A stretch of 11,532 nucleotides of DNA from Lachnospiraceae bacterium UBA7598 (GTDB taxonomy: Bacteria > Bacillota > Clostridia > Lachnospirales > Lachnospiraceae). Below, in pieces: positions 1-6,386 of the stretch. The notes beneath the pieces were generated by a model. It searched no databases, was not told the DNA's origin, and saw only the letters and a list, made by a program, of their open reading frames with translations. The translations under genes and the position numbers were made by a program. The stretch's first letter is position 1. Every line of letters begins with the position of its first letter. The stretch lies in NCBI GenBank assembly GCA_002474415.1, contig DLQV01000201.1, positions 10,598 through 22,129 of the forward strand, written 5' to 3'.

Positions 1-328
1 TTGCAGCATAATAATTTCCGGCACGCACGCCCTCTTTTGCCTTTTTTTCACTGACAAACTGCCAGCCCAGCGACTTGTTTTCTTTCAGTTTTTCAACAAT
101 CGAATCGCCTGCATTCATCGTGATCACATCGGTTTTGGCCCCGGTATCGCAATTGGCAATTGCCACCCTGATTCCCGAAGTATTTGCGTACGGGTCCATG
201 TTTGCGGCAATATTAAACCATGCATACAAAGACGGCAGGAGACATACGCCGATCATAACCAGTGTCGCGGCACGGTTTTTTAACAGACGTCGCACATCCC
301 TGCGGAAAATCTGAAATGCTGTCTTCAT
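1..328 (-). CDS. YhgE/Pip-family membrane protein, N-terminal part (runs off the window)
   Basis: The first 109 residues of a larger membrane protein are present; the 3' part lies beyond base 1. After a basic N-terminus (MKTAFQIFRRDVRRLLKNR) comes one membrane segment at about residues 20-41. It includes LPSLYAWFN, then DPYANT and VAIANCDTG. This run is the N-terminal signature of the YhgE/Pip family (phage-infection-protein-like), whose members have one N-terminal TM helix, a long extracellular region and several C-terminal TM helices resembling ABC-2 permeases. Family roles include phage receptor or infection functions and export-linked functions; the job here is unknown. The start at 328 is chosen because AGAGG sits 6 nt upstream. 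A second ATG at 332 is in another frame and too close to that site. The gene is divergent from the yefM locus and has its own promoter at 401-429. Confidence 0.85.
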   Translation of the reverse strand, partial: MKTAFQIFRRDVRRLLKNRAATLVMIGVCLLPSLYAWFNIAANMDPYANTSGIRVAIANCDTGAKTDVITMNAGDSIVEKLKENKSLGWQFVSEKKAKEGVRAGNYYAA

Positions 329-361
329 TCATTACCTCTTTCTATTCTCAGTTTCTTAATG

Positions 362-400
362 AAAAAAGGAAAATGGCTTTTTCAGCCATTCCCCTTTTTT
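362..400. terminator. Terminator-like hairpin, U-tracts on both strands, in the yhgE leader
   Basis: The arms are 362-377 and 385-400, with a 7-nt loop (378-384). Six A/T pairs at the foot, GG/CC, a two-base AA/CC mismatch and AATGGC/GCCATT make 14 pairs. The foot gives a T6 run on either strand, so it has intrinsic-terminator form in both directions. On the minus strand it occupies the first bases of the predicted yhgE transcript, which starts near 394. It could therefore act as an attenuator, a 5' stabilising stem, or a relic terminator. The structure is read directly; its function is inferred. Confidence 0.6.
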
Positions 401-429
401 ATTATAAAGAGTTCTATATGAATGTTCAA
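401..429 (-). promoter_or_regulatory. Sigma-A-type promoter for the yhgE-like gene
   Basis: On the minus strand, TTGAAC (424-429) and a perfect TATAAT (401-406) are separated by exactly 17 nt. Transcription should start near 394, giving a leader of about 66 nt that begins in the hairpin at 362-400. It is divergent from the yefM promoter, about 40 bp away. The call is by consensus match only. Confidence 0.6.
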
Positions 430-470
430 CCGAAACTTGAAAATTATTATTTATGTTTTTGGGTTTTCCA

Positions 471-499
471 TTGTATTTTCTTCTGATTTCTCATATAAT
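471..499 (+). promoter_or_regulatory. Sigma-A-type promoter for the yefM antitoxin gene
   Basis: A perfect TATAAT lies at 494-499, with a weak -35 (TTGTAT, 471-476) 17 nt upstream. Transcription would start near 506, leaving about 59 nt before the antitoxin start. The transcribed leader contains the GTACC repeats described separately, so repressor bound there would sit over or just after the start point. Confidence 0.5.
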
Positions 500-501
500 A
501 T

Positions 502-544
502 AAGTACCGAAAAAAGTATCTGATATTATACCGTATCACGTACC
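502..544 (+). promoter_or_regulatory. Possible antitoxin operator with GTACC repeats
   Basis: GTACC occurs at 504-508 and again at 540-544, 36 bp apart. Between them lie AT-rich imperfect dyads, such as GTAT (516-519) with ATAC (528-531). YefM proteins repress their own operon through palindromes with a TGTACA-like core in Escherichia coli. The GTAC cores and the position just after the -10 box suggest an equivalent autoregulatory site. The motif match is partial, so this stays tentative. Confidence 0.3.
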
Positions 545-564
545 TAACAGAAAGGAGTGCTTAT

Positions 565-828
565 ATGATGACCGCTACCGTAGCAACCGATTTAAAAGCA
601 AATCTTAAATTTTACATTGATAAAGCATTGCATGGAGACAGTGTTATTATCACCCGGCCAAAAAGAAAAAATGTTGTCCTGATCAGTGAAGAAGAATACA
701 ATGAATTACAGAGGATAAAGCATAACGCAGAATATATGTACAAAATGAACACATCCATCCAGCAGGCAAAAGAAGGCAAAGTTGTCATAAAATCTATGGA
801 AGAACTGGAACAGTTAGCCGATGAGTAG
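565..828 (+). CDS. yefM: Phd/YefM-family antitoxin
   Basis: This 87-residue protein has the length and form of a YefM antitoxin. The N-terminal DNA-binding fold includes VATDLKANLKFYIDKA, then the strand and turn VIITRPKRKNVVLISEEEYNEL at about residues 27-48. A charged C-terminal helix (AKEGKVVIKSMEELEQLADE) normally wraps the toxin. AAAGGAG (551-557) lies 7 nt before the ATG at 565; the next codon is also ATG (568), and the family often begins MTATVATDLK, so either may be used. The reading frame is intact. The cognate toxin start overlaps its last codons (ATG at 821) but that toxin is broken, so this is an orphan antitoxin. It should still be able to bind DNA and repress its own promoter, and might neutralise a related YoeB encoded elsewhere; that last point is inference. 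Confidence 0.9.
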   Translation: MMTATVATDLKANLKFYIDKALHGDSVIITRPKRKNVVLISEEEYNELQRIKHNAEYMYKMNTSIQQAKEGKVVIKSMEELEQLADE

Positions 829-947
829 ACCACAATTTACAGAACAGGCCTGGAATGAATATATGTACTGGCATGCCCAGGACAAAAAGACATTAAAGAA
901 ACGTCGTTGAAATTTATTCCTGTAAAGATCACTATCTTGATAAATAA
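821..947 (+). pseudogene. yoeB: YoeB/Txe-family mRNA interferase toxin, internally deleted
   Basis: The toxin gene begins with an ATG overlapping the yefM stop by 8 nt, the usual coupling. It encodes 29 residues (MSRPQFTEQAWNEYMYWHAQ…KKTLKKRR) before TGA at 908-910. This matches the YoeB N-terminus, including the W-x-x-Y-x-Y-W pattern. A shifted frame at 906-947 then reads VEIYSCKDHYLDK and stops, which is the usual YoeB C-terminus with its His-Tyr pair. YoeB proteins are about 84-90 residues, so roughly 40-45 middle residues are gone and the two pieces are out of frame. In E. coli YoeB the catalytic residues include Glu46, Arg65, His83 and Tyr84. The first two would be lost and the last pair is out of frame, so no active RNase can be made. 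The deletion junction lies around 900-910. Confidence 0.85.
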
Positions 948-952
948 AAATG

Positions 953-985
953 GAGCCATCCCGGTATATCACCCAGGGATGGCTC
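953..985. terminator. Bidirectional terminator between the toxin remnant and the ABC permease
   Basis: A perfect 10-bp stem (953-962 with 976-985, GAGCCATCCC/GGGATGGCTC) closes a 13-nt loop. On the plus strand it is followed by TTCTGTTTT; on the minus strand by CATTTTTATTTA. It can end transcripts from both convergent units: the yefM locus on the left and the response-regulator/ABC operon on the right. Confidence 0.8.
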
Positions 986-1059
986 TTCTGTTTTCATTGA
1001 TACATGTTCACACCTTGAGAATCGTTCGCATGGTGCACAATCAGCTGGCGAACAAACGA

Positions 1060-3600
1060 TCAAAAATGACCGGATTTTGCTGCATACCTTATCATGCCGG
1101 CAAACAGCAACAGAAGTCCAACAATGATCACTACAGCTGCCGCAACACAAAACCATAACGCGCCCTGCACACCAGAGGCAAAGATCCTGTAATACAATGC
1201 AGACGCACCGCCTCCGATGACAAGTCCTGTGACAATGCCTTTGCTTCCATATCCGAAAAATTCTTTTACAAGCATCTGTTTCTCCTGCTTTGGTGTCATG
1301 CCGACCGAGCGCAGAATGACAAATTCCCGTCTCCGCTGCCACAGATCCGTCAGCACCGTATTACAGATGTTCGTCACACCGATTAAAAGCACTGCAAGCA
1401 AAAATCCATAGAGTGCAATTCCATATACAAACAACAGCATATCGTTTTCCCGATTCTGCAGATCGCGGTTTCGGATTTCCTCCGGATAAAAATCATAGGT
1501 TTTTTCCAGTGCCTGTGTGAGCGTTCCCGGATCGGTACTGGCGTATTTTACGGTAATTTTTGCACCGCCCTGCGGATCGTGGGCATCAAGCCATGCATCA
1601 CTGACAATGATGGTTCCGGAGTCTGTATAGCCCTGCGACTTATCGACACCAAACGGCCGCCTGGTTGTGACTGCTGCAATCTGTACCTGATCGGTCATAT
1701 CCGGCGTTTCCTCCATCTGTTCTTCGTGGCAGAACTGCCCCCTGATCCAGTCGCCTGTTTTGTAATCTGTCACCTTCCATGTGGTTTCCTTTCCGTCCCA
1801 GTACCCGGCATACGCATTGTAAAATATCGCACAATCTTTTGCCTTTTCATAAGAAAGTCCCAGTTCTTTCAGGTAATTGCGGTACGCCGTTTCTCCGACT
1901 GCCAGTACCTGAATCACTGCTGTCGTCTCATGTTTAAGATCCGGAGCTCCATTTCGTCTGATATGCGCCTGTGTATACGGTACCTCTTTCGTATTCACGA
2001 TATATGCCGCCGTCCGCAGGACTGCCGCTTCCGTGACGCCTTTTTCCTTTGTGCTCTGCAAAATTGCAGAACGGTTTGCCTCCCAACTTCCCTGCACATC
2101 CACCGAAACATTGGCATGATCGTCAAACATATGGTTGCTTTGTCCTACCGAAATCGTCTGTACTCCCATAAAATAGGATACCAGAATAAAAAGCGCCGTA
2201 CATCCTGCGATTGCAGCCGTGATCGTCCGCTTTTTTGCCCGGCGGCTTTTCTTTGCCTGCCCGCGCATTGCCGCAACCGGAGAACTTTTTGCCGCCTGTT
2301 TTGCCGGACGGCGCGCGGAAAGAACAAGGGTGACAGCCGAAAGTAAGATACCGGCGATAAGCATCTGCCATGCCACATGAACATGCAGATACTGTACGGT
2401 ATTCTGCCCATCCAACAGCGCTTTGATGGCATAAATCCCACCTGTCGAAAGCAGCAGTCCCAGCACAGTTCCCAGAGGAATTGCGGTGCGCCCCGTCAAA
2501 AATGCCTCGTAATACACGCTTTGCCGAATCTGCCGCGGTGTGGCGCCGACCGATGCAAGCATTCCGTAACTCTTTCGCTTTTCCTCCATGGAAATGGCAA
2601 AACTGCTGCCAATGCAGCTTACCGCCGCTGCCAGAATGATAACCGTCGTGACCGCAACTGCAAGATAGAGAATATGATACGCCGACTGGCCGATATCCAT
2701 GCGCTCAAACCTTATCAGCCCCCAGTTTTCATAAAACCGGTACGGAGACTGCTCCATCAGATCATTGATCTGGCGGTTTGTGATGCGTTCATCTTTGACA
2801 AACGGAAGTTTCTGCACACCGGAGGTAAGTGTAACACCCACAATATCCGCTGTTGTCTGTGCCCGGTCACGCAGCCCTGCTTTCGTGTACTTGCAGTAAA
2901 TATCCGTGCGCTGCATATACTTTGCCGGGATATTATCTCCCTTTGGATTCAGATATGTAATTACACTGTAGCCCGGCGCTGTCCACTCCTCAAATCCAAA
3001 GTTCGGACGCTGCACAATGCCAACCACCTGAAAAGATGCCGTAAATTTCTTTTTCAGTTTTTCTCCTGTTCGGTAACCGCTCGACTGTGTCAGCACATTC
3101 CCGTTCTTATCTTCTCGTTCGGAAATGTCCAGTGTGATCGTATCACCCACACGATATTCCACACCACCGTTCGTCATCATATGCCGGGAAAGCAAAATCT
3201 CATGATCGTTTTCCGGCATACGTCCCTTGATCAGATGCAGGGCATTTTTCTGCATTGCCCGATTGTCCATTGCGGTCAGATATACATACGGTTTATCGGG
3301 ATTTTTACTGCCGGAAAGCTTTGCATACCCCAGCCCGACACTCTGGTATGCGGTCGCGACCTTGCGGTTATTTACAATGTGATCCGCCTCCTCACGCGGC
3401 ACATCGTAAAATACATAGTCATAATCTCCGCTTAAATCCTTTGCATATTCGATCAGTCCTGCCTGACAGGACGAAGCAAAGGAAAAAACTGCGGCAAACA
3501 ACGCCGTGGCAATGCAGGTTGTGATCCACACGGCAATGGTCTGCCGTCTGTTTTTCTTTCGCTCACGGATTGTCAGTTTTTTCATAATGGAAGTAACCAT
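1060..3600 (-). CDS. ABC transporter permease, tandem FtsX/MacB-type (846 aa)
   Basis: The membrane subunit of a type VII (MacB/LolCDE-like, mechanotransmission) ABC transporter, partner of the ATPase just upstream. Hydrophobic segments fall at about residues 19-42, 309-335, 368-392, 408-430, 460-480, 721-748, 785-805 and 813-836. This gives eight TM helices in two FtsX units, with large outside domains at about 43-308 and 481-720. Each unit carries the conserved FtsX loop after its second helix: SYGMLASVGATPRQI (344-358) and ILRSVGMTPKQ (762-772). The start at 3600 follows GGGAGGG by about 6 nt, only 2 nt after the ATPase stop, so translation is coupled. A later Met (residue 6) lacks a well-spaced site. 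Members move lipids, lipoproteins, peptides or antimicrobial compounds, or transmit a signal without transport. Its place next to a two-component system suggests antimicrobial-peptide or envelope-stress defence; the substrate is unknown. It is not a BceB-type single-domain permease. Confidence 0.88.
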   Translation of the reverse strand: MVTSIMKKLTIRERKKNRRQTIAVWITTCIATALFAAVFSFASSCQAGLIEYAKDLSGDYDYVFYDVPREEADHIVNNRKVATAYQSVGLGYAKLSGSKNPDKPYVYLTAMDNRAMQKNALHLIKGRMPENDHEILLSRHMMTNGGVEYRVGDTITLDISEREDKNGNVLTQSSGYRTGEKLKKKFTASFQVVGIVQRPNFGFEEWTAPGYSVITYLNPKGDNIPAKYMQRTDIYCKYTKAGLRDRAQTTADIVGVTLTSGVQKLPFVKDERITNRQINDLMEQSPYRFYENWGLIRFERMDIGQSAYHILYLAVAVTTVIILAAAVSCIGSSFAISMEEKRKSYGMLASVGATPRQIRQSVYYEAFLTGRTAIPLGTVLGLLLSTGGIYAIKALLDGQNTVQYLHVHVAWQMLIAGILLSAVTLVLSARRPAKQAAKSSPVAAMRGQAKKSRRAKKRTITAAIAGCTALFILVSYFMGVQTISVGQSNHMFDDHANVSVDVQGSWEANRSAILQSTKEKGVTEAAVLRTAAYIVNTKEVPYTQAHIRRNGAPDLKHETTAVIQVLAVGETAYRNYLKELGLSYEKAKDCAIFYNAYAGYWDGKETTWKVTDYKTGDWIRGQFCHEEQMEETPDMTDQVQIAAVTTRRPFGVDKSQGYTDSGTIIVSDAWLDAHDPQGGAKITVKYASTDPGTLTQALEKTYDFYPEEIRNRDLQNRENDMLLFVYGIALYGFLLAVLLIGVTNICNTVLTDLWQRRREFVILRSVGMTPKQEKQMLVKEFFGYGSKGIVTGLVIGGGASALYYRIFASGVQGALWFCVAAAVVIIVGLLLLFAGMIRYAAKSGHF

Positions 3601-3602
3601 GC

Positions 3603-4274
3603 CTATCCCTCCCTTATGATTTTTCCATCTTCAATGGCAATCACACGGTCGGCGGTCTTTGCAATCTCCAGATTATGTGTGATCATGATGATGGTCTGTC
3701 TGTATTCCTGATTTGCCCTGCGCAGCAGCTCGACGATCTCGTCACTGTTCTTTTTATCCAGATTTCCGGTTGGTTCATCTGCCAGAACAATTGCCGGACG
3801 GTTGATCAGTGCCCGCCCGATGGATACGCGCTGCTGCTGTCCGCCGGAAAGTTCTTCCGGAAGATGCGTTTTTCTTCCGGTAAGTCCCAGCTCATCAATC
3901 AGCTGATCCAGACGCTTTTTATCCACCGTCTGCCCGTCAAGTTCACACGGCAGTGTAATGTTTTCCTCCACATTTAATGTCGGGATCAGGTTGAAAAACT
4001 GATAGATCAGACCGATCTGCCTGCGCCGGAAAATTGCCAGTTTTTCCGTGCTCAGTGTGTAGATGTCTTCTCCCTGTATCCAGACTTTCCCCTCCGTTGG
4101 CTGATCCACGCCGCCTAACATATGAAGCAGTGTCGATTTTCCGCTGCCGGAACTGCCGACAACTGCCACAAATTCGCCCTGTGTGACGGAAAGAGACAGA
4201 TCATTGACGGCAGTCACTCTTGTATTGCCTTTGCCATAGATCTTCGTAAGATGTTCTGCTCTTAAAATTTCCAT
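3603..4274 (-). CDS. ABC transporter ATP-binding protein, LolD/MacB type
   Basis: A 223-residue cytoplasmic ATPase powering the FtsX permease encoded immediately downstream. All ABC motifs are intact: Walker A GSSGSGKST (40-48), Q-loop Gln92 in YQFFNL, signature LSGGQQQR (142-149), Walker B IVLADEP (162-168) with catalytic Glu167, and the switch His200 in MITHN. The ADEPTGNLD stretch and the short length without extra domains are typical of the LolD/MacB/SalX group that pairs with FtsX-fold permeases. AAAGGAGG (4285-4292 on the other strand) lies 10 nt before the ATG at 4274. A 78-nt gap separates it from the kinase gene and holds candidate regulatory repeats, so it may have its own inducible promoter besides read-through from the response-regulator promoter. 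Confidence 0.93.
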   Translation of the reverse strand: MEILRAEHLTKIYGKGNTRVTAVNDLSLSVTQGEFVAVVGSSGSGKSTLLHMLGGVDQPTEGKVWIQGEDIYTLSTEKLAIFRRRQIGLIYQFFNLIPTLNVEENITLPCELDGQTVDKKRLDQLIDELGLTGRKTHLPEELSGGQQQRVSIGRALINRPAIVLADEPTGNLDKKNSDEIVELLRRANQEYRQTIIMITHNLEIAKTADRVIAIEDGKIIREG

Positions 4275-4301
4275 TGTGTTCTTTCCTCCTTTACAGGTTT
4301 C

Positions 4302-4350
4302 ATCTTACGCATGGCAGGTGACATCTCCGTGACATTTTTGAAATTTGTCA
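4302..4350 (-). promoter_or_regulatory. Pho-box-like TGTCA repeats and putative promoter of the ABC transporter genes
   Basis: Reading the minus strand after the kinase stop: TGACA (4346-4350), TGTCA (4330-4334) and TGTCA (4319-4323). The two TGTCA copies are spaced exactly 11 bp, one helical turn, which is how OmpR/PhoB-family regulators bind in tandem; TGACA is an inverted copy. A weak -10, TAAGAT (4302-4307), begins 11 nt after the last repeat. That is close to the distance seen between a Pho box and the -10 in E. coli pho promoters, with no good -35. The simplest reading is an operator for the response regulator encoded upstream, activating ATPase and permease. The motifs are seen; binding is inferred. 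Confidence 0.5.
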
Positions 4351-4352
4351 GG

Positions 4353-5618
4353 TTATTTTAAGTATTTTATGAGAAAAACATTGTATCCGTTTTCGGACTC
4401 AACACTCAGATACGCATTTTGTTTTTCAAGAATGGCTTTTGCAAGGGGCAGCCCGATTCCGATATTGCTGCTTCCATCGTTTGCGGCACTGTAATAGCGT
4501 TCAAAAATTTTCTTTATCTTTTCTTTTGCGATCGGTGCCCCCGGATTTGCTATGGAGACAGACGTATAAACGGCATTATCCGAAAGCGTTACCGTCACGG
4601 TTTCGCCCTCTTTGCTGTGCTCAATGGCATTTTTCAGAATATTTTGTACCGCTTCGCGGTTCCAGTCCGAATCACCCACCCGCTGCACCTGCGGTTCCAT
4701 ACCGCAAACACAGATTTCTACGCCTTTCAGTTCCGCAAAAATTTCCAGATGATCGATTGCCTCCGTAAGCATCCGGTTGACGGTAAATGGCTCTTTTTTC
4801 AGTGCAACCATTCCCGCATCCAGCCGGGACAATTTTAACATGGCTACAATCATCCAGTTCATGGAATAAATCTGCCGGGAGACTTCGCGCAGAAAACGCC
4901 TGCGGGTTTCCGGCGGCATCTGCTCGTTTTCATTGAGGTTATCCAGCAGAATGGATGCTGAAGTAAGCGGTGTTTTCAACTGGTGGGAAATGTCCGCAAC
5001 CGATTCTGCAAGCGCGGTCTTTTTCTCTTTTGCGTGGTCGGACTCTTCTTTTAGAAACAGCGTGATCTTGTAAAGCTGGTTTTTCAGATGGCTTAATTCA
5101 TCCTCCGTGTTGTCAGCCAGTGCCAGATCATAATGACCGCGGACGATTTCTTCCATGTAATCCGACAGTTCCGCAAGTTTACGGCTCCGCCGTTTCTGAT
5201 AAATGAAAAACAGACCTCCGGCTGCAAGTTCCGCCAGCAGCACACCGCCAAGCGTCCCCAAAAGAATCCTGCGTTCCATGGTTTTTGTTCCGGCGATCAC
5301 CTGTTCCGCCTCTGATATGCCATAACTTTGCAGGATTTTTTCTGCTTCTTTTATTTCTTTCGGATGGGATTTCTGATATGCATGCGGGTGCTCTAAAATG
5401 TGCATGCACTCTGATATTTTTTCCTGTCTGGATTCCTCTGTGTCAATGCCATCGTTTTTCAGTACGATGCCAAGCATTGCAGTTACTGTCTCATTTTCCC
5501 GCGCCCTGTAGTTGCGAACCACCAACGTGGTCACGGTTCCTGTAAGAAGTAAAATTATAACACTGTATAATAGAAACCACCGGAATAATTTTTTTGCTTC
5601 TTTGTTTTCGTATTCCAT
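4353..5618 (-). CDS. Sensor histidine kinase (two TM, HisKA/HATPase_c)
   Basis: A 421-residue membrane kinase. TM1 is at about 12-35, an extracellular sensor loop at about 36-116, TM2 at about 117-140, then a HAMP-like linker (about 141-195). The dimerisation and phosphoacceptor helix has His212 in SVADISHQLKTPLTS. The ATPase domain shows the N box NILKNAIEHS (326-335), IANPGAPI (356-363, with Asn where many kinases have Asp), the F box IFERYYS (371-377) and G2 NIGIGLPLAK (385-394). The small sensor loop of about 80 residues is longer than the intramembrane loops of BceS-type kinases, so it could sense a ligand directly. AGGAG overlapping the regulator's stop codon lies 6 nt before this start, so the two are translationally coupled. 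It should phosphorylate the response regulator encoded just upstream. The signal is unknown. Confidence 0.92.
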   Translation of the reverse strand: MEYENKEAKKLFRWFLLYSVIILLLTGTVTTLVVRNYRARENETVTAMLGIVLKNDGIDTEESRQEKISECMHILEHPHAYQKSHPKEIKEAEKILQSYGISEAEQVIAGTKTMERRILLGTLGGVLLAELAAGGLFFIYQKRRSRKLAELSDYMEEIVRGHYDLALADNTEDELSHLKNQLYKITLFLKEESDHAKEKKTALAESVADISHQLKTPLTSASILLDNLNENEQMPPETRRRFLREVSRQIYSMNWMIVAMLKLSRLDAGMVALKKEPFTVNRMLTEAIDHLEIFAELKGVEICVCGMEPQVQRVGDSDWNREAVQNILKNAIEHSKEGETVTVTLSDNAVYTSVSIANPGAPIAKEKIKKIFERYYSAANDGSSNIGIGLPLAKAILEKQNAYLSVESENGYNVFLIKYLK

Positions 5619-5627
5619 CCTGTTCTC

Positions 5628-6293
5628 CTACAGATTCAGCCGATACCCGATCCCGCGCACCGTGACAATCACATTCCCCTCTTTGTCACCCAGTTTTTCG
5701 CGCAGACGTTTCATCGTAACGGTCAACGTATTGTCATTGACAAAATTTCCTGCCATATCCCAGATTCCGTTTAAAATTTCCTCGCGCGTAAAAATTTTAT
5801 GCGGATTGGAAAATAAAGTCATAAGGATTTTGTATTCCAGCTTTGTCACCGCAATCGGTTCCCCTTCCCGATAGACTTTGCCCGTGTCCGGTTCCACCGC
5901 AATAGTCCCACAGGTCAGCCGCCAGATTTTTTCGGTCCGGCGCAGCACATTGCGGATGCGCGACACCAGTTCCCGGTTTCGAAACGGCTTGATCACATAA
6001 TCATCCGCCCCGAGATCAAATCCGAGCACCACATCTTTTTCCTCATCCTTTGCCGTCAGAAAAATGACCGGTGCAATGTCATGTTCCTTAATTTTCCTGC
6101 ACAGATCAAATCCGTTTCCATCCGGAAGGGAAACGTCAAGAAGCACAAGATCCACCTGCCTGCCGGCAAGAAGATCCTGTGCTTCTTTCTTGGTTTTTGC
6201 CGCTAAAAACGTATATTGTTCTTCTGTCAGAAGATATTCTAACCCCATGATGATTGACTCGTTATCCTCGATCAGTAAAATTGTCTCATTCAT
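5628..6293 (-). CDS. OmpR/PhoB-family response regulator
   Basis: A 221-residue transcription factor. The receiver domain (about 1-115) has the acidic pocket Glu9/Asp10 (LLIEDNE), phosphoacceptor Asp53 (LLDVSLPDGNG), Thr80 (IFLTAKD) and Lys102 (VIKPF). The C-terminal winged helix (about 125-221) has the recognition region NFVNDNTLTVTMKRLREKLG and ends GIGYRLNL. The start at 6293 (MNETILLIEDN) is preferred over an upstream in-frame ATG at 6332. It gives the family's usual length, the extra 13 residues are basic and unlike any receiver, and GAGG and AAGG lie just before it. It is the first gene of the operon with kinase, ATPase and permease, and probably controls the transporter genes through the TGTCA repeats downstream of the kinase gene. 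Confidence 0.93.
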   Translation of the reverse strand: MNETILLIEDNESIIMGLEYLLTEEQYTFLAAKTKKEAQDLLAGRQVDLVLLDVSLPDGNGFDLCRKIKEHDIAPVIFLTAKDEEKDVVLGFDLGADDYVIKPFRNRELVSRIRNVLRRTEKIWRLTCGTIAVEPDTGKVYREGEPIAVTKLEYKILMTLFSNPHKIFTREEILNGIWDMAGNFVNDNTLTVTMKRLREKLGDKEGNVIVTVRGIGYRLNL

Positions 6294-6330
6294 ACTGCCT
6301 TTTCCTCTGTTTTTCAACATTCTGCTTATC

Positions 6331-6359
6331 ATAATAAGGGAAACAGGCGGAAAAGTCCA
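6331..6359 (-). promoter_or_regulatory. Sigma-A-type promoter for the response-regulator operon
   Basis: On the minus strand, TGGACT (6354-6359) and TATTAT (6331-6336) are separated by 17 nt; they match consensus at 4/6 and 5/6. The start point near 6324 leaves a leader of about 30 nt before the ATG at 6293. The -35 overlaps the foot of the weak hairpin ending the upstream operon, so the two units are packed together. Confidence 0.45.
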
Positions 6360-6386
6360 GCCGGCAATCAGACTTCCAGCCGGTGG
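6351..6386 (-). terminator. Weak terminator-like hairpin at the end of the ECF-sigma operon
   Basis: CCGGC/GCCGG (6379-6383 with 6361-6365) plus CCA/TGG, with one bulged base, gives 8 pairs around a 13-nt loop. It overlaps the last codons and stop of the permease gene. Only ACTTTTCC follows, a poor U-tract, so read-through into the response-regulator operon is likely. Confidence 0.35.

Noticed and set aside
612..833. Open frame on the minus strand across the yefM gene.
   Set aside because: It is antisense to a clear YefM antitoxin and has no supporting signals.
1024..1053. Inverted repeat GTTCGC / GCGAAC downstream of the FtsX permease stop.
   Set aside because: Only 6 pairs around an 18-nt loop with no U-tract; the hairpin at 953-985 is a far better terminator.
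1579..3435. Long open frames on the plus strand opposite the FtsX permease gene (1579-2346 and 2377-3435).
   Set aside because: They are antisense to a gene with clear family motifs, encode Cys/Arg/His-rich sequence with no recognisable domain, and have no proper ribosome sites.
4529..4553. Asn in place of Asp in the G1 box of the histidine kinase (IANPGAPI).
   Set aside because: This variant is seen in other Gram-positive sensor kinases with intact N, F and G2 boxes, so it is not evidence of a dead kinase.
6294..6332. Upstream in-frame start adding 13 residues to the response regulator.
   Set aside because: The extension is basic, is not part of a receiver domain, overlaps the predicted promoter -10, and the internal ATG at 6293 gives the standard length.
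6357..6386. Direct repeat of CCGGCTGGA at a 20-nt period.
   Set aside because: One copy encodes the permease C-terminus; it is better read as the arms of the weak hairpin than as an operator.
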